From Echiichthys vipera (Eukaryota; Chordata; Actinopteri; Perciformes; Trachinidae), in contig OY829660.1 in assembly GCA_963691815.1 (NCBI GenBank), forward strand, positions 5,333,052-5,397,051: DNA of 64,000 nt. Reading direction: 5' to 3'. The notes under the pieces were generated by a model, which ran no database searches, was not told where the DNA came from, and was given only the letters and a program-made list of their open reading frames with translations. Positions 12,921-26,500 of this stretch are shown piece after piece. The stretch's first letter is position 1; the number at the start of each line of letters is the position of its first letter. The position numbers and the translations under genes were made by a program.

Positions 12921-13141
12921 CACATAGATAGATAGATAGATAGACAGATAGACACATAGATAGATAGATAGATAGACAGATACATAGATAGATAGATAGA
13001 TAGACAGATAGACACATAGATAGGTAGATAGATAGATAGATAGATAGATAGATATACAGATAGACAGATAGATAGATAGATAGATAGACAGATAGATAGA
13101 TATACAGATAGACAGATAGATAGATAGATAGATAGATAGAC
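12452..13141. repeat. Long GATA/GACA array
   Basis: About 690 bases of GATA with interspersed GACA, CACA and GGAT variants. Blocks containing CACATAGATAGATAGA recur, pointing to internal duplication. It reads as repetitive SIYL peptides in minus frames, which are not proteins. Confidence 0.97.
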
Positions 13142-16100
13142 AGCCTTGATCTACTTCTTCCTGTAATAATTAAAAATTAAACTGACCTACATGTCGAGTC
13201 CCAAAAGTCACAAGACACCATTCCAAATTTGAATAATCCAAAGATAAGTGACTGTGACTTCCCTTCTTTCATCTGCTTCACAAATCTGCCTTCTGGTGAA
13301 CTTAAAAGGCCTGTGAAAACTCGTGACACGCTCGGGGCAGGTCACCTCTAGGATACGAGGGTCAGAGGTTTCGGTCAGTGGGCCAGTCTGTGTTTTGACC
13401 TTCCCCTGGGAGGATGAGTGGCCTGGGAGGCTTTGTCCTTTTTAAACATGCGCGACGGGAAACTCACCCCCACTGGAGCCAAAATGGCTGTTCATTAGCA
13501 GCGCGGACAATAAAGTCTTTTTCTTTCACAGCTTGTAGAGGAATGTGTTGTATCTGTCTGGGTAGAAACGCCTCAGGGCGACCTCCCATTGAGACATGTA
13601 GGTAGAAGATACACACACATCATGTGGGCAGACGATAAACAGATTAAAACGTGTGGGAGGCACACACAGATAAGGATACACAACAGAAATGAAACAGATA
13701 CATACATGAATGTACAGTGAAAGAAATAAGTCTGATGACCTAAATCTGTGTCATGAGCTCTGAGTTATTTTGAATCAGACTGCTGACTGAAGGAAAGGCA
13801 GGAAATGGGTGTGTTCGTCAAGTGTTGAGAGCAAAATCACCAGCGCGTCACTAACAACATCAGTTGTTCTGCTATTATATGGCAACACTTTAGTATAGTG
13901 CATACTACGATGAGTGATTTTGGACAAGTATCCTTTAATAGAAGTAGTAATAGTATAAAATGGTGGTGGAGGCGGTGGTGTTTTGATCCTTTAGTGAATG
14001 TTCTGCATTAGAGCATTGACAGCAAGAAGCACTCAGCTCTTAAAAGTAAAGGCTTTATCATGAGAAATGGTGGCTTTATAGTGTTGAATCATTTCTGTAT
14101 TATTGCATCTTATGTGTCCGCCGGTCCTTGTGAAGCCATGTCAAATTACATTACATGATGTTTCATAGTTAAATAAATGAAAAGGCATACGTTATAAGCA
14201 TATGTTATGTTTTCTATGTAAAAGCTCTCTTGATATTTTAAGTCACAAGAACTGGAAATAGTGTCAACCGACAAAACCGGTACAAATACACGCGTTTATA
14301 ACTTCATTTAGACTGCCTGCATTAAAGAAGTCATGTTGTAGCCTATTGTTTTCTGTGCTACAGTATTAAGTAGGGCTGTGACCAACTCAGAATTTTGTCA
14401 GTCAGATCGGATTTGGCTGTTCAATACAAATATCCTACAGTTCAGTCTGCGGTATAATCCTGTTGTGTTTGTGGAAATGTGTGCATGTGCGACACGTTAA
14501 GAGCGGCTTGTTAGCGCAAACCACTGTCTCCTCTTTCCTCTATTAAACTGACTTAGTATTAACATCATGTTCATTTTTGTTTCATATAAAAGAAAGCCTT
14601 TACTGAACTGCCTGATTTTTGAAAAACAGGGTTTTGCAGGACGTTCAGGGTGTAAGGGACCTTAGCCCTCCGAGCTACTGCGTGCTAACTTGGCTAATGG
14701 CTGATTAGAAATATGCGGCATTTTTTGCCAACATTATTAAGTTGCTGTAAAAAGAAGATGACGTTATCTCAGAGTCTGAATAGGCAAAGCTTCTTCCTCC
14801 AGGCAGCTGCCTCAGATTTCCAGATTTTTTGTGAATGAGTCTTGTGATACCACGCTAGCATATAGCAAAGAGACAAAAAAACAACAACCAGACTAACAAC
14901 CAGTTAAAGTGTCTCCAACTGATGATTCAAATCTTCTACTTCAGGGGGAATCCCTGATATTTAGGTACAGATACAGATAAACCGTAATAGACACCTTTAT
15001 TTCCTCTAAAAACAGGTTAGTTGGTCCAAAAGAACGTTATATTTGGGATTCATCAGTCATAATGTGATTCTAACTTTAACATGACACTGATATATATTTC
15101 AGGCGCTGTTGCAATTTCTACTTGTTAGTGCTTCCTTCCATCACTAATGATGCTAAAGTGTTAGCCTGGAGCTCCAAAATCAGTGATCCACAAAGAACAG
15201 GAGAGTCATTTCGGTGTTTGTGTGTTTTTTGTGAGTGAAAAGCTCATTTGGCAAATGTGCTTATCGTCTTTTAACTCATTTTGGTTCTCAAATGCAACTC
15301 GTTAAGTCACAACACCAGCAGGCGTTTCTGCTCAATACCATCACTCTCTGAAATGAAGGTGATTTTACAACGTCCAACTGTTTGCTCCGTATTTTCCTAG
15401 GTATCTGTCTGTCTGTCTGTCTGTCTGTCAACTAGATTTTCTCAGTGCCAAACTAAAGCAATGCCTGCTGGACTTTCTATACGTGTGTCTGAATAGAGCC
15501 AGCTAATTAATGTCACATGTTTTTGGGAACAAGAGCGGTGGATGTATAGACAGCCGGGCCTCTCTGTGAATGCTGATGAACTTGTCGAGGGCTAACACAT
15601 GTCAAAGTGCAGTGGAAGTGACACAGTGTTTATTGCTTTGCCCCTAACTCACTTTACAGAGGTGTGGATTGAGTGTCGCTTGACAAAGGGCCTTTTTCCT
15701 CCCGAATCTCCCGGGTACAGCGGAGACGTTTGGCCCTTTTCTGAATTCAGACTCAGAAACACCCTCTGTTCGTTTAAGCCTGGAGTTACCAGACAGACTC
15801 TGGATGGAGTGACAATTTGTATTTAGCAGATTAAACTTTTACTTGTTTTTTTGCAAAAGGTAAAACGTCGCATTTATACATGGATTGTCTTAATCCAAAA
15901 CTCTAGCTCACACAAAGTTGCAACACTTTGACCCGCAGAGAAACTTCTCTACTTCCCCCAAAATGTCGACTTTGACTTTTGTTCTTCTCAACTTTTTCAC
16001 ATTAAACCCCACCGAGTTTCCACTTAATCTCATTTCATCCTTCAGCGTCCCTAAACAGCCTGTCGGAGAAAGAGGAGGGAGAAAATGGTGTTCTCCTTCC

Positions 16101-16260
16101 CTCTTCTGTCAGATTAAGGGTTCCTAAATGAGAACAAATTCCACCTCCTCCTCGTCGCCATTTTAATTTCCCAGCAGGATTGTGAAGTCGTGGCTTTGTA
16201 TCTGCACGGCCGAGGTGAAGGATGAGGATATTCATAATTTGGCTGCTTGGCCCAATTGTA

Positions 16261-16262
<2 letters not shown>
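13142..16262. other. Intron 2, no gene seen
   Basis: No exon detected. A short (GTCT)n run lies at about 15403-15429. Confidence 0.5.
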
Positions 16263-16315
<53 letters not shown>

Positions 16316-16341
16316 TGTGTGTGTGTTGTGTGTGTGTGTGA
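16263..16341. repeat. (GT)n microsatellite
   Basis: Nearly 80 bases of GT with one GTAT and one GTTG interruption. Confidence 0.96.
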
Positions 16342-17304
16342 GGTGAAGACTGAGCCAGTACAGCATTAGTACATTTTTGGGAATGTACTGTAGATTCTGG
16401 GGTTCCCAAAATAATGTATCATTTAATCAAGGTTTGAATGTTTTTGTTCGTATTGAAATGTGTATTTATTTCAATAATTTCAATTGTCATGGCCATGAAA
16501 TTAAATGTGTGTGGGTGGATGGGTGGCACGAGTAAAAGTGATTATTAATGAGTATGAATGTGTGTCGTGAGTGTGTGTGTACTTCATGTGATTGAGAAAA
16601 TTCTCATAGCTCTAATAAGTAATTCTGCAAACATTAATGAGCGTGTTTTTATGTTTGATCTTGTACTTCTGTCTTTGTGGGGACCATCATTTTGGTGTTA
16701 GGAATGAGTGAAATAGTGAAATATACAATAAAAAGGGGACTAGTGTTTTGTATAATAAATATTCATAGTGTTGAATAAACAATTCCCTGGTTAACAACTG
16801 TGAAAGACATGAAATGATCAAACTCTCATATCTTGCCATTCCCAGTCAGGGGTAAGAACTGGGTTATGTTGAAGACCCACTGGGAGAGCAGAAATCAGGA
16901 CATGCGTTGTGGCCTCTTGCTTGTCTCACTGGGAGTGACAACCCTCACAAGCCAATGTCTCGCTGAAATAACATTTATATCTCACTAATTTGCAAAAGTA
17001 TATACATTCAAATGAAAATGTGCTGACAAATCACTAAAATATTCACTGACAATTTATGTAATTTTTTCCCTTACAATATTAATTATAATACCGCAATCCA
17101 CTCAACAGCTCATAATGCTTTGAGAAGTAGTTCAGTTGCCTCCCATAGAACATGATGAAGGGCTGCACCGCATCAATAGAATCTTAACACAGTTGAGAAA
17201 GTCGTAGTAGAAGTACAAACTTGTGTTTTTTATGAATATGTGAGTAGTTATGCAAATATTTGTGTTCATGTGTGAGCAGGAAACTGACTAGTACTAGTAC
17301 TGAG

Positions 17305-17495
<191 letters not shown>

Positions 17496-17570
17496 TAAGA
17501 CAGTGAGAGGGAGATGATGTCAATTTTTTGGTTAACACGGGGGAGGTGAGAAACGGGCAGGGATGGATTG

Positions 17571-17579
17571 GTGTGTGTG

Positions 17580-17611
<32 letters not shown>

Positions 17612-17678
17612 CGCGTGTGTGCGCGTGCGTGTGTGTGTGTGCGTGCGTGCGTGTGTGTGTGTGTGTGTGTGTATGTTC

Positions 17679-17713
<35 letters not shown>
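17571..17713. repeat. Interrupted GT/GCGT repeat
   Basis: GT repeat with GCGT and GCGCGT variants, 78 bases after the pure tract; probably an older, mutated array of the same kind. Confidence 0.95.
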
Positions 17714-17715
<2 letters not shown>

Positions 17716-19665
17716 CACTCACATACACACATGTGCCATCTGTAGCTTTCCAGCAGAGCTCAGAACGACTGGTCAGACTGAGTTTATCAGCACTAAAACA
17801 CAAACACCACTCGTGTATTACAAAATCAGATCATCGTACCCTGCAGCTTCTCCACTCTGAGGATATAAATCTGCTCACACACTCACTTTTTTGCAACTTA
17901 ACTCCCAGTTGAACATGAAAAACTGGTCCCAACAAGGAAAACCATTCAATTTTAGAGTTAAGATTTCAGTCTTGGTTAGGGTTGGTTATGGTAAAAGTAA
18001 CCATAAGTCTCCAGGGAGTTAATGTAAGTCAAGATGTGTCCTCCTGTGTGATAAATAGTGTGAGACTGGTGTGAAGACCATTGTCTTGAATACACAATAA
18101 GCTTGCAATAGCTTAGCATAAAGATAAGATCAATTCAGGTTTTTTTTCTGTTAAAGCATAAATTAATAATGTAGGGGGCCCAACAAACAGTAACCTAGGG
18201 GCCCATGACCACCTTAATCCGCCACTCTATACATGCTTGCATCATAGGTTCCACAATGCCCCCATGTAGTCTACTCTGTTGCAAACACAGTTTATGGTCA
18301 CTGCTGTTGCAGTTGTAAAACAGTGAAAATTGATAGTTTTGGGTGTCACAACCTCTGCAAAATGACTAGAAAGTCTAGAAGAGCCTCAAGATTGAATTGT
18401 TTTACTCCTGGTTAAGTAACCACAGCACTAAACCAGAAGTCAGAAGGACTAAACTCTAAAGCAGCGCAGTATTTTAGCTATTTAATGTTCAACAGTAAAC
18501 CTCAGGTTCAGGTGTCAGACCCTCAGATTCAGACAAAAGAAGAACTTGTTGTTGAAAAGGGGGCATGACTCACACTCTCTCCTTTTCTATGCTAATGGCA
18601 CAGTCCCTCTTTCTGTCAGCAACAAGTTAACACCTTTTTCCAGTAATATTCTCGGTAATAAAGGAAATCACTACATGAAGTAGAAGTAGATGAGGCCTGT
18701 TGGGGGTGGGGGGGGGGGTGATGCTGCTTGATCAAACTTTAACTCCTGAAAATGTGGCTCGGGTGCATCAAAAGCGGAACGTTTCCCCTTGAAGCCACAT
18801 GGTTTACAGAGATGTGCAACATTTTTGGAAGAATCTTTTAATGTCTGGAGAGGAAGTTGGAGAGCAGACGGTGTTTGCACAGAAATATCCAGATGAAGGG
18901 AAAAAGACGTGGATGGAATAAATGAAGGACAGAAGGGGAGAGGTGTGACGCTGCTGTGCAGGAACATTGAGTCACTCCCAGCTTTAGCGTTGCTTTGCAG
19001 GAGGTAAATGTAAGAACTCAAACTTCGCCCCGTAAACGCTCCTGTGATAACTTCCAGATGTCTGTTAAGAGGTTACCCGCGGGGGCTATGCAACACAACA
19101 CAGCACTGGAGAGCATGTTAACGAGCCGTAGTGTACGAGCGGAGCAGGGTGAGGGTGTCTGCTGAGGGCTCAGTACTCCAGTAGCTGAGGAAGGAGGCGG
19201 GGAGGAATGCAGCAAAAAATTCCCCTTCTCTGTCTGGATCTGATTTATTTAAAGAGATAATCTTCCACATCCCCATTTTTTGTGTTACATTTGGTAACAT
19301 TGTGGGTGCCAAGTGGTCACTGCTTTGGACAGTTTGCTTTGCACTTATTTAATGTAGCTTTTTATTTGATTTTTAATCAGCCATTTGGGAAATTGCTGCT
19401 AACTTGTGATGATTTGAAATAGAGCGTTATTTGTGCTGCTTTAAGGGTAAAGTCAAGGGTGTGGTTCTGGGTTCAGAAGTAGGGGGAAGTGGAAATGCTA
19501 TTGACACAACAATCTAAACTCACGGTCCGCTGACTCACTTGTTCTGGAGCTTCTGAATGAATCCCAGTCTTCATCACCAGAGGGTGTTTGACCAGTCATC
19601 ATGGAACTACAGAAGTTTGAACTTTATTATTATTGACATGTAACTCATAGTGTTGCATTTGCATC
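17714..19665. other. Intron 2, no gene seen
   Basis: No coding signal. The stretch about 18170-18235 (GGGGCCCATGACCACC region) looks like a fragment of a dispersed repeat, without clear ends. Confidence 0.45.
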
Positions 19666-19941
19666 TTTAAAGGTGCTGTACTCGAAATAATGAAAAATCC
19701 GTCCGGCCTGTGATTGCCTCCACACGGTTCTCACTTCTGACGTGACAAGCAAACATGGAAGTGGCTGAACCATAACGGCAGGCAGAGCGCAGTGCAGGGC
19801 GTACACGCACACATGGCCACAGAGGGAGAGGGAGAGTGACTTATTCACTGCTGAGGACACCATTACTCCACTATATCTCGTATTAGTAGTTTTAGTTTGC
19901 TGCTGTGTTAATGTTCTGAATATTGAGTACAGCTCCTTTAA
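19666..19941. mobile_element. MITE-like element of about 275 bp
   Basis: The left end TTTAAAGGTGCTGTACTC (19666-19683) and the right end GAGTACAGCTCCTTTAA (19925-19941) are inverted complements with one mismatch in the overlapping part. There is no transposase frame between them. Size and terminal repeats fit a non-autonomous DNA transposon. The superfamily is not decided because the target duplication is unclear. Confidence 0.7.
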
Positions 19942-20766
19942 CAAAAGAATCAATTATTGCGTCAAATGCACTGACCTTCATCTTATCTTTGATCATTCAA
20001 CTCTAGCTATATAAGAGGAATATTACAATTACAGTCAGTCACCTGTAAATCAAATTGTAATTTTTTTTTGAGCGCGTTCATCAGCTTTTTTCTTCTGTGT
20101 TATCATGGACAGAATGTAAAAGTGTTTAGTGGCTTTTTAGTGAGTAAATAAAACTGTAATCACCCTCCATCCCTATGGAAATTGCACCCATGGATAAAGA
20201 ACATCATTTGGTCTCAGTCTTAAAGTATTTTCTCAGTAAAAACAGCTCATTCTGTTAGATTCTGTGGCATACATTAACAGATTTGGTGTGTTTTTGTGCA
20301 TTAATTAGTGGTATAGAGTTCCTGAAGTCGCTTTCCCTCGCACTTCCTGTGACTGGTTAAGGTTACTGTTATTACGGTTGACATTTAGCCCGTTTGCACG
20401 ACCGTTCTGTACATTCCTACTTCTACTACTTCTGTTGGTAACAGCGCCGGTGGTAATCTCATAAAATGTTAATTCAAACATCTGTTGTTGGGGCCCCCAC
20501 ATGGAATGGCAGTCGTTTTTACCCTTGAGCAAGGCATTTGCTACGGACAGCTGCATTTGCAGGGCATGACTCGCTGGTGTGGTTTATTAATGAATGAATA
20601 AATGTGAGGGGACGGAGAGGGGACTGCAGGGCTGCAGACTGAGAGACTCTCCTTAACTAGAGTGTGAAGGAACAGACCCACTTCATTAGACGGCCTGTCT
20701 CTGTAAACACTGACTGCCTCCAGGACGAGCTGGAGTGACTGATTGAGTGAGTGTAGCCATCTGCAT

Positions 20767-20767
<1 letters not shown>

Positions 20768-20833
<66 letters not shown>
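20768..20833. repeat. (CA)33 microsatellite
   Basis: Uninterrupted CA repeat of 66 bases. Confidence 0.97.
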
Positions 20834-20834
<1 letters not shown>

Positions 20835-21428
20835 CCTCCATCTCCCCACGGCTTTTATTTTATGAGCCTCCGTAAGGAAAGAGGAGGGGGAGGGAGTCGG
20901 CGGTTTGATACTATGAATAAAAATGCCATCACCGAAACATCACCGTCGGCTCTAAGACTTTACAAGTGAGCGCTTAAGTCCATTCCTCACCGGGCATGTC
21001 AAGCTTTCTGCGCACACATGGAGACTAAGACTGAGACACAAAGAAAAATAAAGTCAGAGACGGAGAGGGAAAGAACAGACTTTGTACACCTCCAGCTCAA
21101 ATACCTCGATTTAAATGTCGAGAACATTGTTTATGCCCTGAGCTGTCAGCGCTGCTGCAGCTCTGATGTGCGTGAACACACTTGCCTGAGAATTACTGTG
21201 TGTTCGACAGCGTGGAGATTTGACAAATGTTTCTGTTATTGTTGATTTTGTGTATTAATCTCATTGGATATTCATGTTTTCAGCTCATGGAGCTGCATTA
21301 ATACGCAGGTTGACATCAGTTAAGTGAAAGTGAATGACTCGTTGTATGTTATAGACAAAGTTTTAATTCCAAAATCTCACTTTAATTCACAGTGAGTTTG
21401 AAGTTTTTCTAAGAATATTAGAATATTT
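20834..21428. other. Intron 2, no gene seen
   Basis: Nothing recognised between the CA repeat and the SINE. Confidence 0.5.
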
Positions 21429-21792
21429 GGGGCGGCAGTAGCTCAGTCCATAGGTGGCTTGGCTGGGAACCTGAGGGTCACCGGTTTGAGTCCCTGTGTG
21501 GACCATGAATGGAGCGTAGACTGGTGGCTGGAGAGGTGCCAGTTCATCTCCTGGGCACTGCCGAGGTGCTGTTGAGCAAGGCACCGAACTCCCAACTGCA
21601 CGGGGCGCCGCCAGCCCCCTCGCTCTGACATCTCTCCATTGGTTGCATGTATATAGGTCCTGTCTGTGCATGTGTGTGTGTGTTTCGGGCCTGTGTGTGT
21701 GTGTAACATGAAAAAACTATAATAGAGTGAAAAAATCGAATTTCCCCGTTGCGGAATTAATAAAGAAATTCTTCTTCTTATTATTATTATTA
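21429..21792 (+). mobile_element. tRNA-derived SINE, family 2, plus copy
   Basis: Box A-like GTAGCTCAGTCCATAGG lies near 21439 and box B-like GGTTTGAGTCC near 21483. A unique body with short GT runs follows, then a 3' tail AATTTCCCCGTTGCGG-AATTAATAAAG and TTCTTCTTATTATT. The same family is inserted in the opposite direction at 59461-59797. Confidence 0.85.
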
Positions 21793-24080
21793 ATTATCTG
21801 CACTTTACATCATTATTCTGTATTTTTAGAGGTATATGGTTCTATTCTAACAATTACTATGTGTTAAAAGTAGAAGATTATAATTAATAGGGTCATTTCT
21901 CTTCAATGTTGATTATGGTAAATAGAATTACCAGTGTATCTATGTTTTTAATGTCTTTCAGCATTTAGCTGTTGTTAAAAGACATTTTCCAGCTCCCCTG
22001 CTGCCACAAAACATCCTTTTCTTTTCTTTTTGTTACACTTTTGTGTTTTTTTACAAGTGACTGATCTCATAATGTTTCTCTATCTTTACAGTTTTGGGCT
22101 CTGCTGTTTTGTGCTGCTGGTGTTGAATATGTATTGATTTCTTTATGAAATTTTAATTATGTGTTTTGCTCCCTGGAACTTCTCCTGTAAGCTCTTGTTA
22201 GATTCTGCTGTATTGATCAGGTCTCTCTCAAAGGGAAACATCTTTTTGCTGCTTTCTGTTGAAAGTTAAAAAGTACAACATCGTCAGTTTTCTGCATGTA
22301 CTGCAGGGGCGTCTTTGGGGCCTATAGTGGCCCAAGAAGAATACCATATAACAACAATTGTCTGCCTCTTCACTGTAATATAGACAAAATAAAGAATGGA
22401 TCTTTTTTTTTATTGCTTTTTACATTAAGAAATGAGGCTTGTGTGGATTAAACCTCTTTAAATATGTATTGAAACGTTATATTTCAAGTTAAAGAATCGT
22501 CTGTTTACAAAATGAAGACAATCAGACACACATTTGTTCTCTGTGATACACTGCAGCTCTGTCTGTCTACCTGTTATCCACGTGCCCGGCGTTTACACAG
22601 ATAGACACCATTAAATCACGATGGCTGTGAGAGATTTGAGGGAGAAAAACAAATTTCTCACGTCAGAGTCATAAAGAGGCTCTTTGAAAACCATCACCTA
22701 ACAAGCTCTTCTGTCTGCACGCTAATGTTGTTAGCCATGAGGAAAATCAGCAGTCAACAGCTGAATTCCTTGAGTCTGAGACAAGCTGACTGTCTGGTGT
22801 TCAGCTCAAACCTGCGGAGGAAGCTGCTCGCCGTTTGAGAACACTATTGCTAGTTTTGGTCCGTTCAGCCGTAGCATGAAAGGCTAAACCTAGCGCGGTT
22901 ATTTATCTGCCTAGGTCAGGAGGCCTGTTTTTGAATGCGTATTTCTGTGGGGAATTAGACATACATGCCACACATTCTTACCTGAGAGCTTTTACTGCTG
23001 ATCAGCAAGCCACCGTACCCAGGGAGTGTCTGATACTCTGCCCCGATTCATGAGCAAAAGTCTCTGTTCTCTTGTCAGAGAGGTCAGAGGTCAGACAGAG
23101 ACCCCAAAGCTGGTATGGATTTTCTGTCTCGTTCGAGAACAACGCAGCTGATACAGACACTCGCGTCCAGCTTCTCCATTGTACTACTTTATCCTTTTCA
23201 ACTTTAGATATAGACCAGGCAAAGCTGTTTCCACAGCTGCCTGCAAAAGGAAGACGCTTGTTATTTAGCATAACAAGTTCTGTGTGTTGTGCTTTATTGG
23301 TATAGCACTTATCTAAATAGTCAAAAAGTGGTCTCAGACAGCATGGCAACAATAAAAGACAAATGTCCAAACGAAGAATGTCAGATGTGACAATCATGGG
23401 AAAAGAATGCAGACAAAAACACTTGTCTGCATTCTATACTATATAGCACACTATAGCACAAAACAGCTATATGAGGACTGTAAAAATAGCTTTAGAAACA
23501 ATGTGCTGTAAATGTTGATTTACGTGTTCCACATAAGATGTTCCAGTCTTAATGTCTGAGGCATCATAGATTACATCCGCTGGGTTTTCCCATCCTGACA
23601 GACAGACAGAGGCTGGCAGTATCTGAGGCTGGGTCAGGACTGATTTTCAGCACAGATTATCTGTCCATCTTTACAGTCTGATATTAGCCGTCCTGATGGT
23701 ATCACACGTGGCTGAAATGTGTGACCAGGTATGCAAAGTCTAAACAAGTGTGAAGGGAAAACTGACGGGCAATAAGTAGAGTATTATAGAGAAGTGCTTT
23801 TTCCATCTGAGAAGTCCAGACAGCAGTAATGTCACAGAAGTCAGCATGCCACTGCAGTGAAACATACAATACTGAGTACACACTTGCACACGCTTGAGAC
23901 GTTGTGAAGCGGACAGTGGGTGGACAGAGGGGTGTCGGCTGGTAAAGGATGAGGTGCTGCAGTGGCGGTGGGAGGTCCAAACAGACGGAAGAGACTGATG
24001 AGGTCTCTCAGTGCGCTCAGTGGGATCCTCAGAGCCTCCCAGTACTTTATACTGCCATGTTCACATTTCTGTTCGCTGCA

Positions 24081-24082
<2 letters not shown>
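21793..24082. other. Intron 2, no gene seen
   Basis: AT-rich, no exon-like frames, no repeat that I can name. Confidence 0.45.

Positions 24083-24120
<38 letters not shown>
24083..24120. repeat. (CT)19 microsatellite
   Basis: CT repeat of 38 bases, followed by TGTCTGTCC. Confidence 0.96.
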
Positions 24121-24125
<5 letters not shown>

Positions 24126-25454
24126 GTCCCTTTCTCACAGAATAGCCTCTGTCCAATATCCAGTCACACTACACTTTCCTCAATCGGATTTATTTTTCCT
24201 ATTTCCACACACATAGTTGAGACATAGATGTTTTCTTATCACTGAGAACAGCAAAAACATGCACACGAGGTCATTTTTCACTTCAGATCTAGACCAGGGG
24301 ATATACAGAACTAAAACATGTGGTTGCATATCTTACTTACGTGGGAATGGGAATCTCTGAATGTGCACACAATCTGGAGACACACACTCACATGTTCCTT
24401 ACACTCCGATCTATACATTGAATGTATCTTCCATCTTCATCTGTGACGATATACATTGATCTTTTCACCATGCAAAAAAAGGCAGATGAGCAGATGTTGC
24501 CGTTCCCCCGCCATACATTGAATAATTCACCATACAGCTGCTGTATCTGAGAGTCTCCTTCGCTGTGAAATGCTCAGTTCTGCTGCTGCGACGTGGAAAT
24601 CTTCCATCGTTCACTTGAGACAGCTGTCGTGATTTAGAGTCCCACTGCAGCGTCAGTTATGGACAAGACAAAACATTGTTAACAAAGCCCATCAGCTGAC
24701 CAGATTGGTATTTGGGGAAACGCCTCAAGTCAGTCAAATTCCGGAAGCACTCAGTGTCCAAAACATGTCCGAGAAAAACAGATATGGCATCTTTTGTTGT
24801 GGTTTCACACTTTGGGTGTGTCTTTTAAGCTTCACTAACAGTTACAGTATAGTGGGGGTTATGTTCAAATATATATATAAAGAGTTATTTATAGTATATG
24901 TTCCCAGTACATGTTTATTCATGACAACAGACAAGAAACAAGAACATTTACACTAAGAAGTAGAAGTAATCAGCACTGATCTAGCAGCAGCTAAAATATC
25001 TCTTGGATGGGCCGAGTTCCAAAATATTTGAGCCTACATTTCCCATAATGCAGCTTGATACCTCATGCCTCCAGTTCGTAACACCGTCTTTCTGTTAAAC
25101 ATCTGTACTAAAGTGAATTTCTTTTGTAAAAAATAGGTGGGCTGCCTCTATAAATTGCAGAGTAGCAGAGTTTTGGGACGGATACATTAGGCTGAGACAC
25201 AACAATTACCCCTGCATGTGTTCAACAGCTGTGTGCATTCAAGCAAAGATGCAGAAAGGACTCACACAACAAACCCCGGTGCCCAATAATCCCCTGGGGA
25301 AGATGAATGTAACAAAGCAAGCGCAAATTTGCATTAGGTGCGACCACTTCACGCATGCACACACACTACCTCACAAACACTTGACCTCCATTGCAATTTT
25401 CAGCATCAGAGTTTGTATATTGTGTGTGTGTGTGTGTGTGTGTTTGTGCAGGGG
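24121..25454. other. Intron 2, no gene seen
   Basis: No coding signal. A short GT tract is at 25421-25444. Confidence 0.45.
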
Positions 25455-25770
25455 GTTCTAACTCACTGTTTATACATATAACTGCCAAAAGTAATGCACT
25501 GTAATCTGTGTGTAATCCACATATTTATTACTGTAGAGATGACATCTGGAGCAAAGAAAGAAATCAGGTGTCGTAGTGTAAGATGGGTCCCAAAACACAG
25601 GACTTTCACCCCAGGGGCATGGGATGATCGTGTCCCTTAAGTACTAAGCATGCATCAACATTCTTTTCTAACCCTAACAAAGTCGTTTTGATCCCTAACC
25701 CTAACCGTCACCTTTTGTTGCCTAAACCAAGCGGTTGCGGACGACTTTTGATCGCCGTTACACATAATTT
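25455..25770 (+). repeat. Dispersed repeat X, copy 1
   Basis: Shares ordered blocks with 51235-51430: TATAACT, AAAAGTAA, ACTCTGTAAT/CACTGTAATC, CTGTAGA, GACGTAGT/GTCGTAGTG, and CAAAACACAGGACTT. This copy continues into CCCTAACCCTAACCGTCACC and GTTGCCTAAACCAAG, which resembles a telomere repeat only by chance. Non-coding; class unknown to me. Confidence 0.72.
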
Positions 25771-25837
25771 TTTATAAGATATCAAATTGTTGTGCATAAT
25801 TTTATGTGAGCTATCATACGAAACTGTTGATGAGATG

Positions 25838-25869
25838 CGTGTGAGTGTGTGTGTGTGTGTCTGTATGTC

Positions 25870-25947
<78 letters not shown>

Positions 25948-25995
25948 TCTGTCTGTCTGTGCGTGTGTGTGCGTGTGCATGTGTCTGTCTGTCTT
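25838..25995. repeat. (GT)n / (GTCT)n compound microsatellite
   Basis: GT core of about 70 bases flanked on both sides by CTGT/GTCT blocks. Confidence 0.96.
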
Positions 25996-26318
25996 TCTAC
26001 AAAGTTTGTCATGTTAAGTGAACCCGTTGAGATGTTATTTGCCTTTTTGTCATCGGCCTCTCCCACTGCTACACCTCCTTTCAGAGACAAACTCACACCA
26101 TCTCACACAAACACGCACAAACACAAAGACTTGATCTCCATCCACCAAAGGGTGTGAAATAATAATTCGACCAACAGAGCGTGCTTTAGAGCTGCTGATC
26201 ACTGCTAACAAGATCATTATGAGCTCATATTCATCCAAATATCAGCCCGGCAGTATTTAGCCCCTATGTTCTTTGCAACAACCTACAGTAAACCTGCATC
26301 TCCTCTCTCCTCCTTCAG

Positions 26319-26500
26319 GTACGACTATGTGGAGGTGTACAACGGTGGGGATGAGCTTTCACCCATGTTGGGGAAGTTCTGCGGGAAGATCGCACCGTCT
26401 CCGATCATCTCCAGCGGCAGCCAGCTCCTCATCAAGTTTGTCTCTGACTATGAGACACACGGGGCGGGATTCTCTGTTCGCTACGAGGTCTTCAAGACAG
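26319..26500 (+). CDS. nrp1: Neuropilin-1 exon: second half of CUB domain a1
   Basis: Completes CUB a1. After the G that finishes Lys comes YDYVEVYNGGDELSPMLGKF, then CGKIAPSPIISSG, IKFVSDYETHGAGFSVRYE and VFKT. In CUB domains of this class the Asp of YDYVEV and the Asp of VSDYETHGAGF help hold Ca2+; both are present. The Cys in GKFC pairs in the family with the Cys at the end of the previous exon. Identity is unmistakably neuropilin, and VSDYETHGAGF is the NRP1 form (NRP2 has TSDYARQGAGF from memory). The acceptor is ccttcag before 26319 with a T/C-rich run; the donor is gtattt at 26501. The exon leaves one base (G) of the Gly codon, matching the next exon. Confidence 0.96.

Noticed and set aside
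12442..13017. Long open frames with SIYLSIYL repeats on the minus strand
   Set aside because: They are translations of the GATA/GACA array in all frames, with no other protein feature.
25665..25720. Internal telomere repeat CCCTAACCCTAACC
   Set aside because: Only two perfect units, within a dispersed repeat; no sign of a fused chromosome end.
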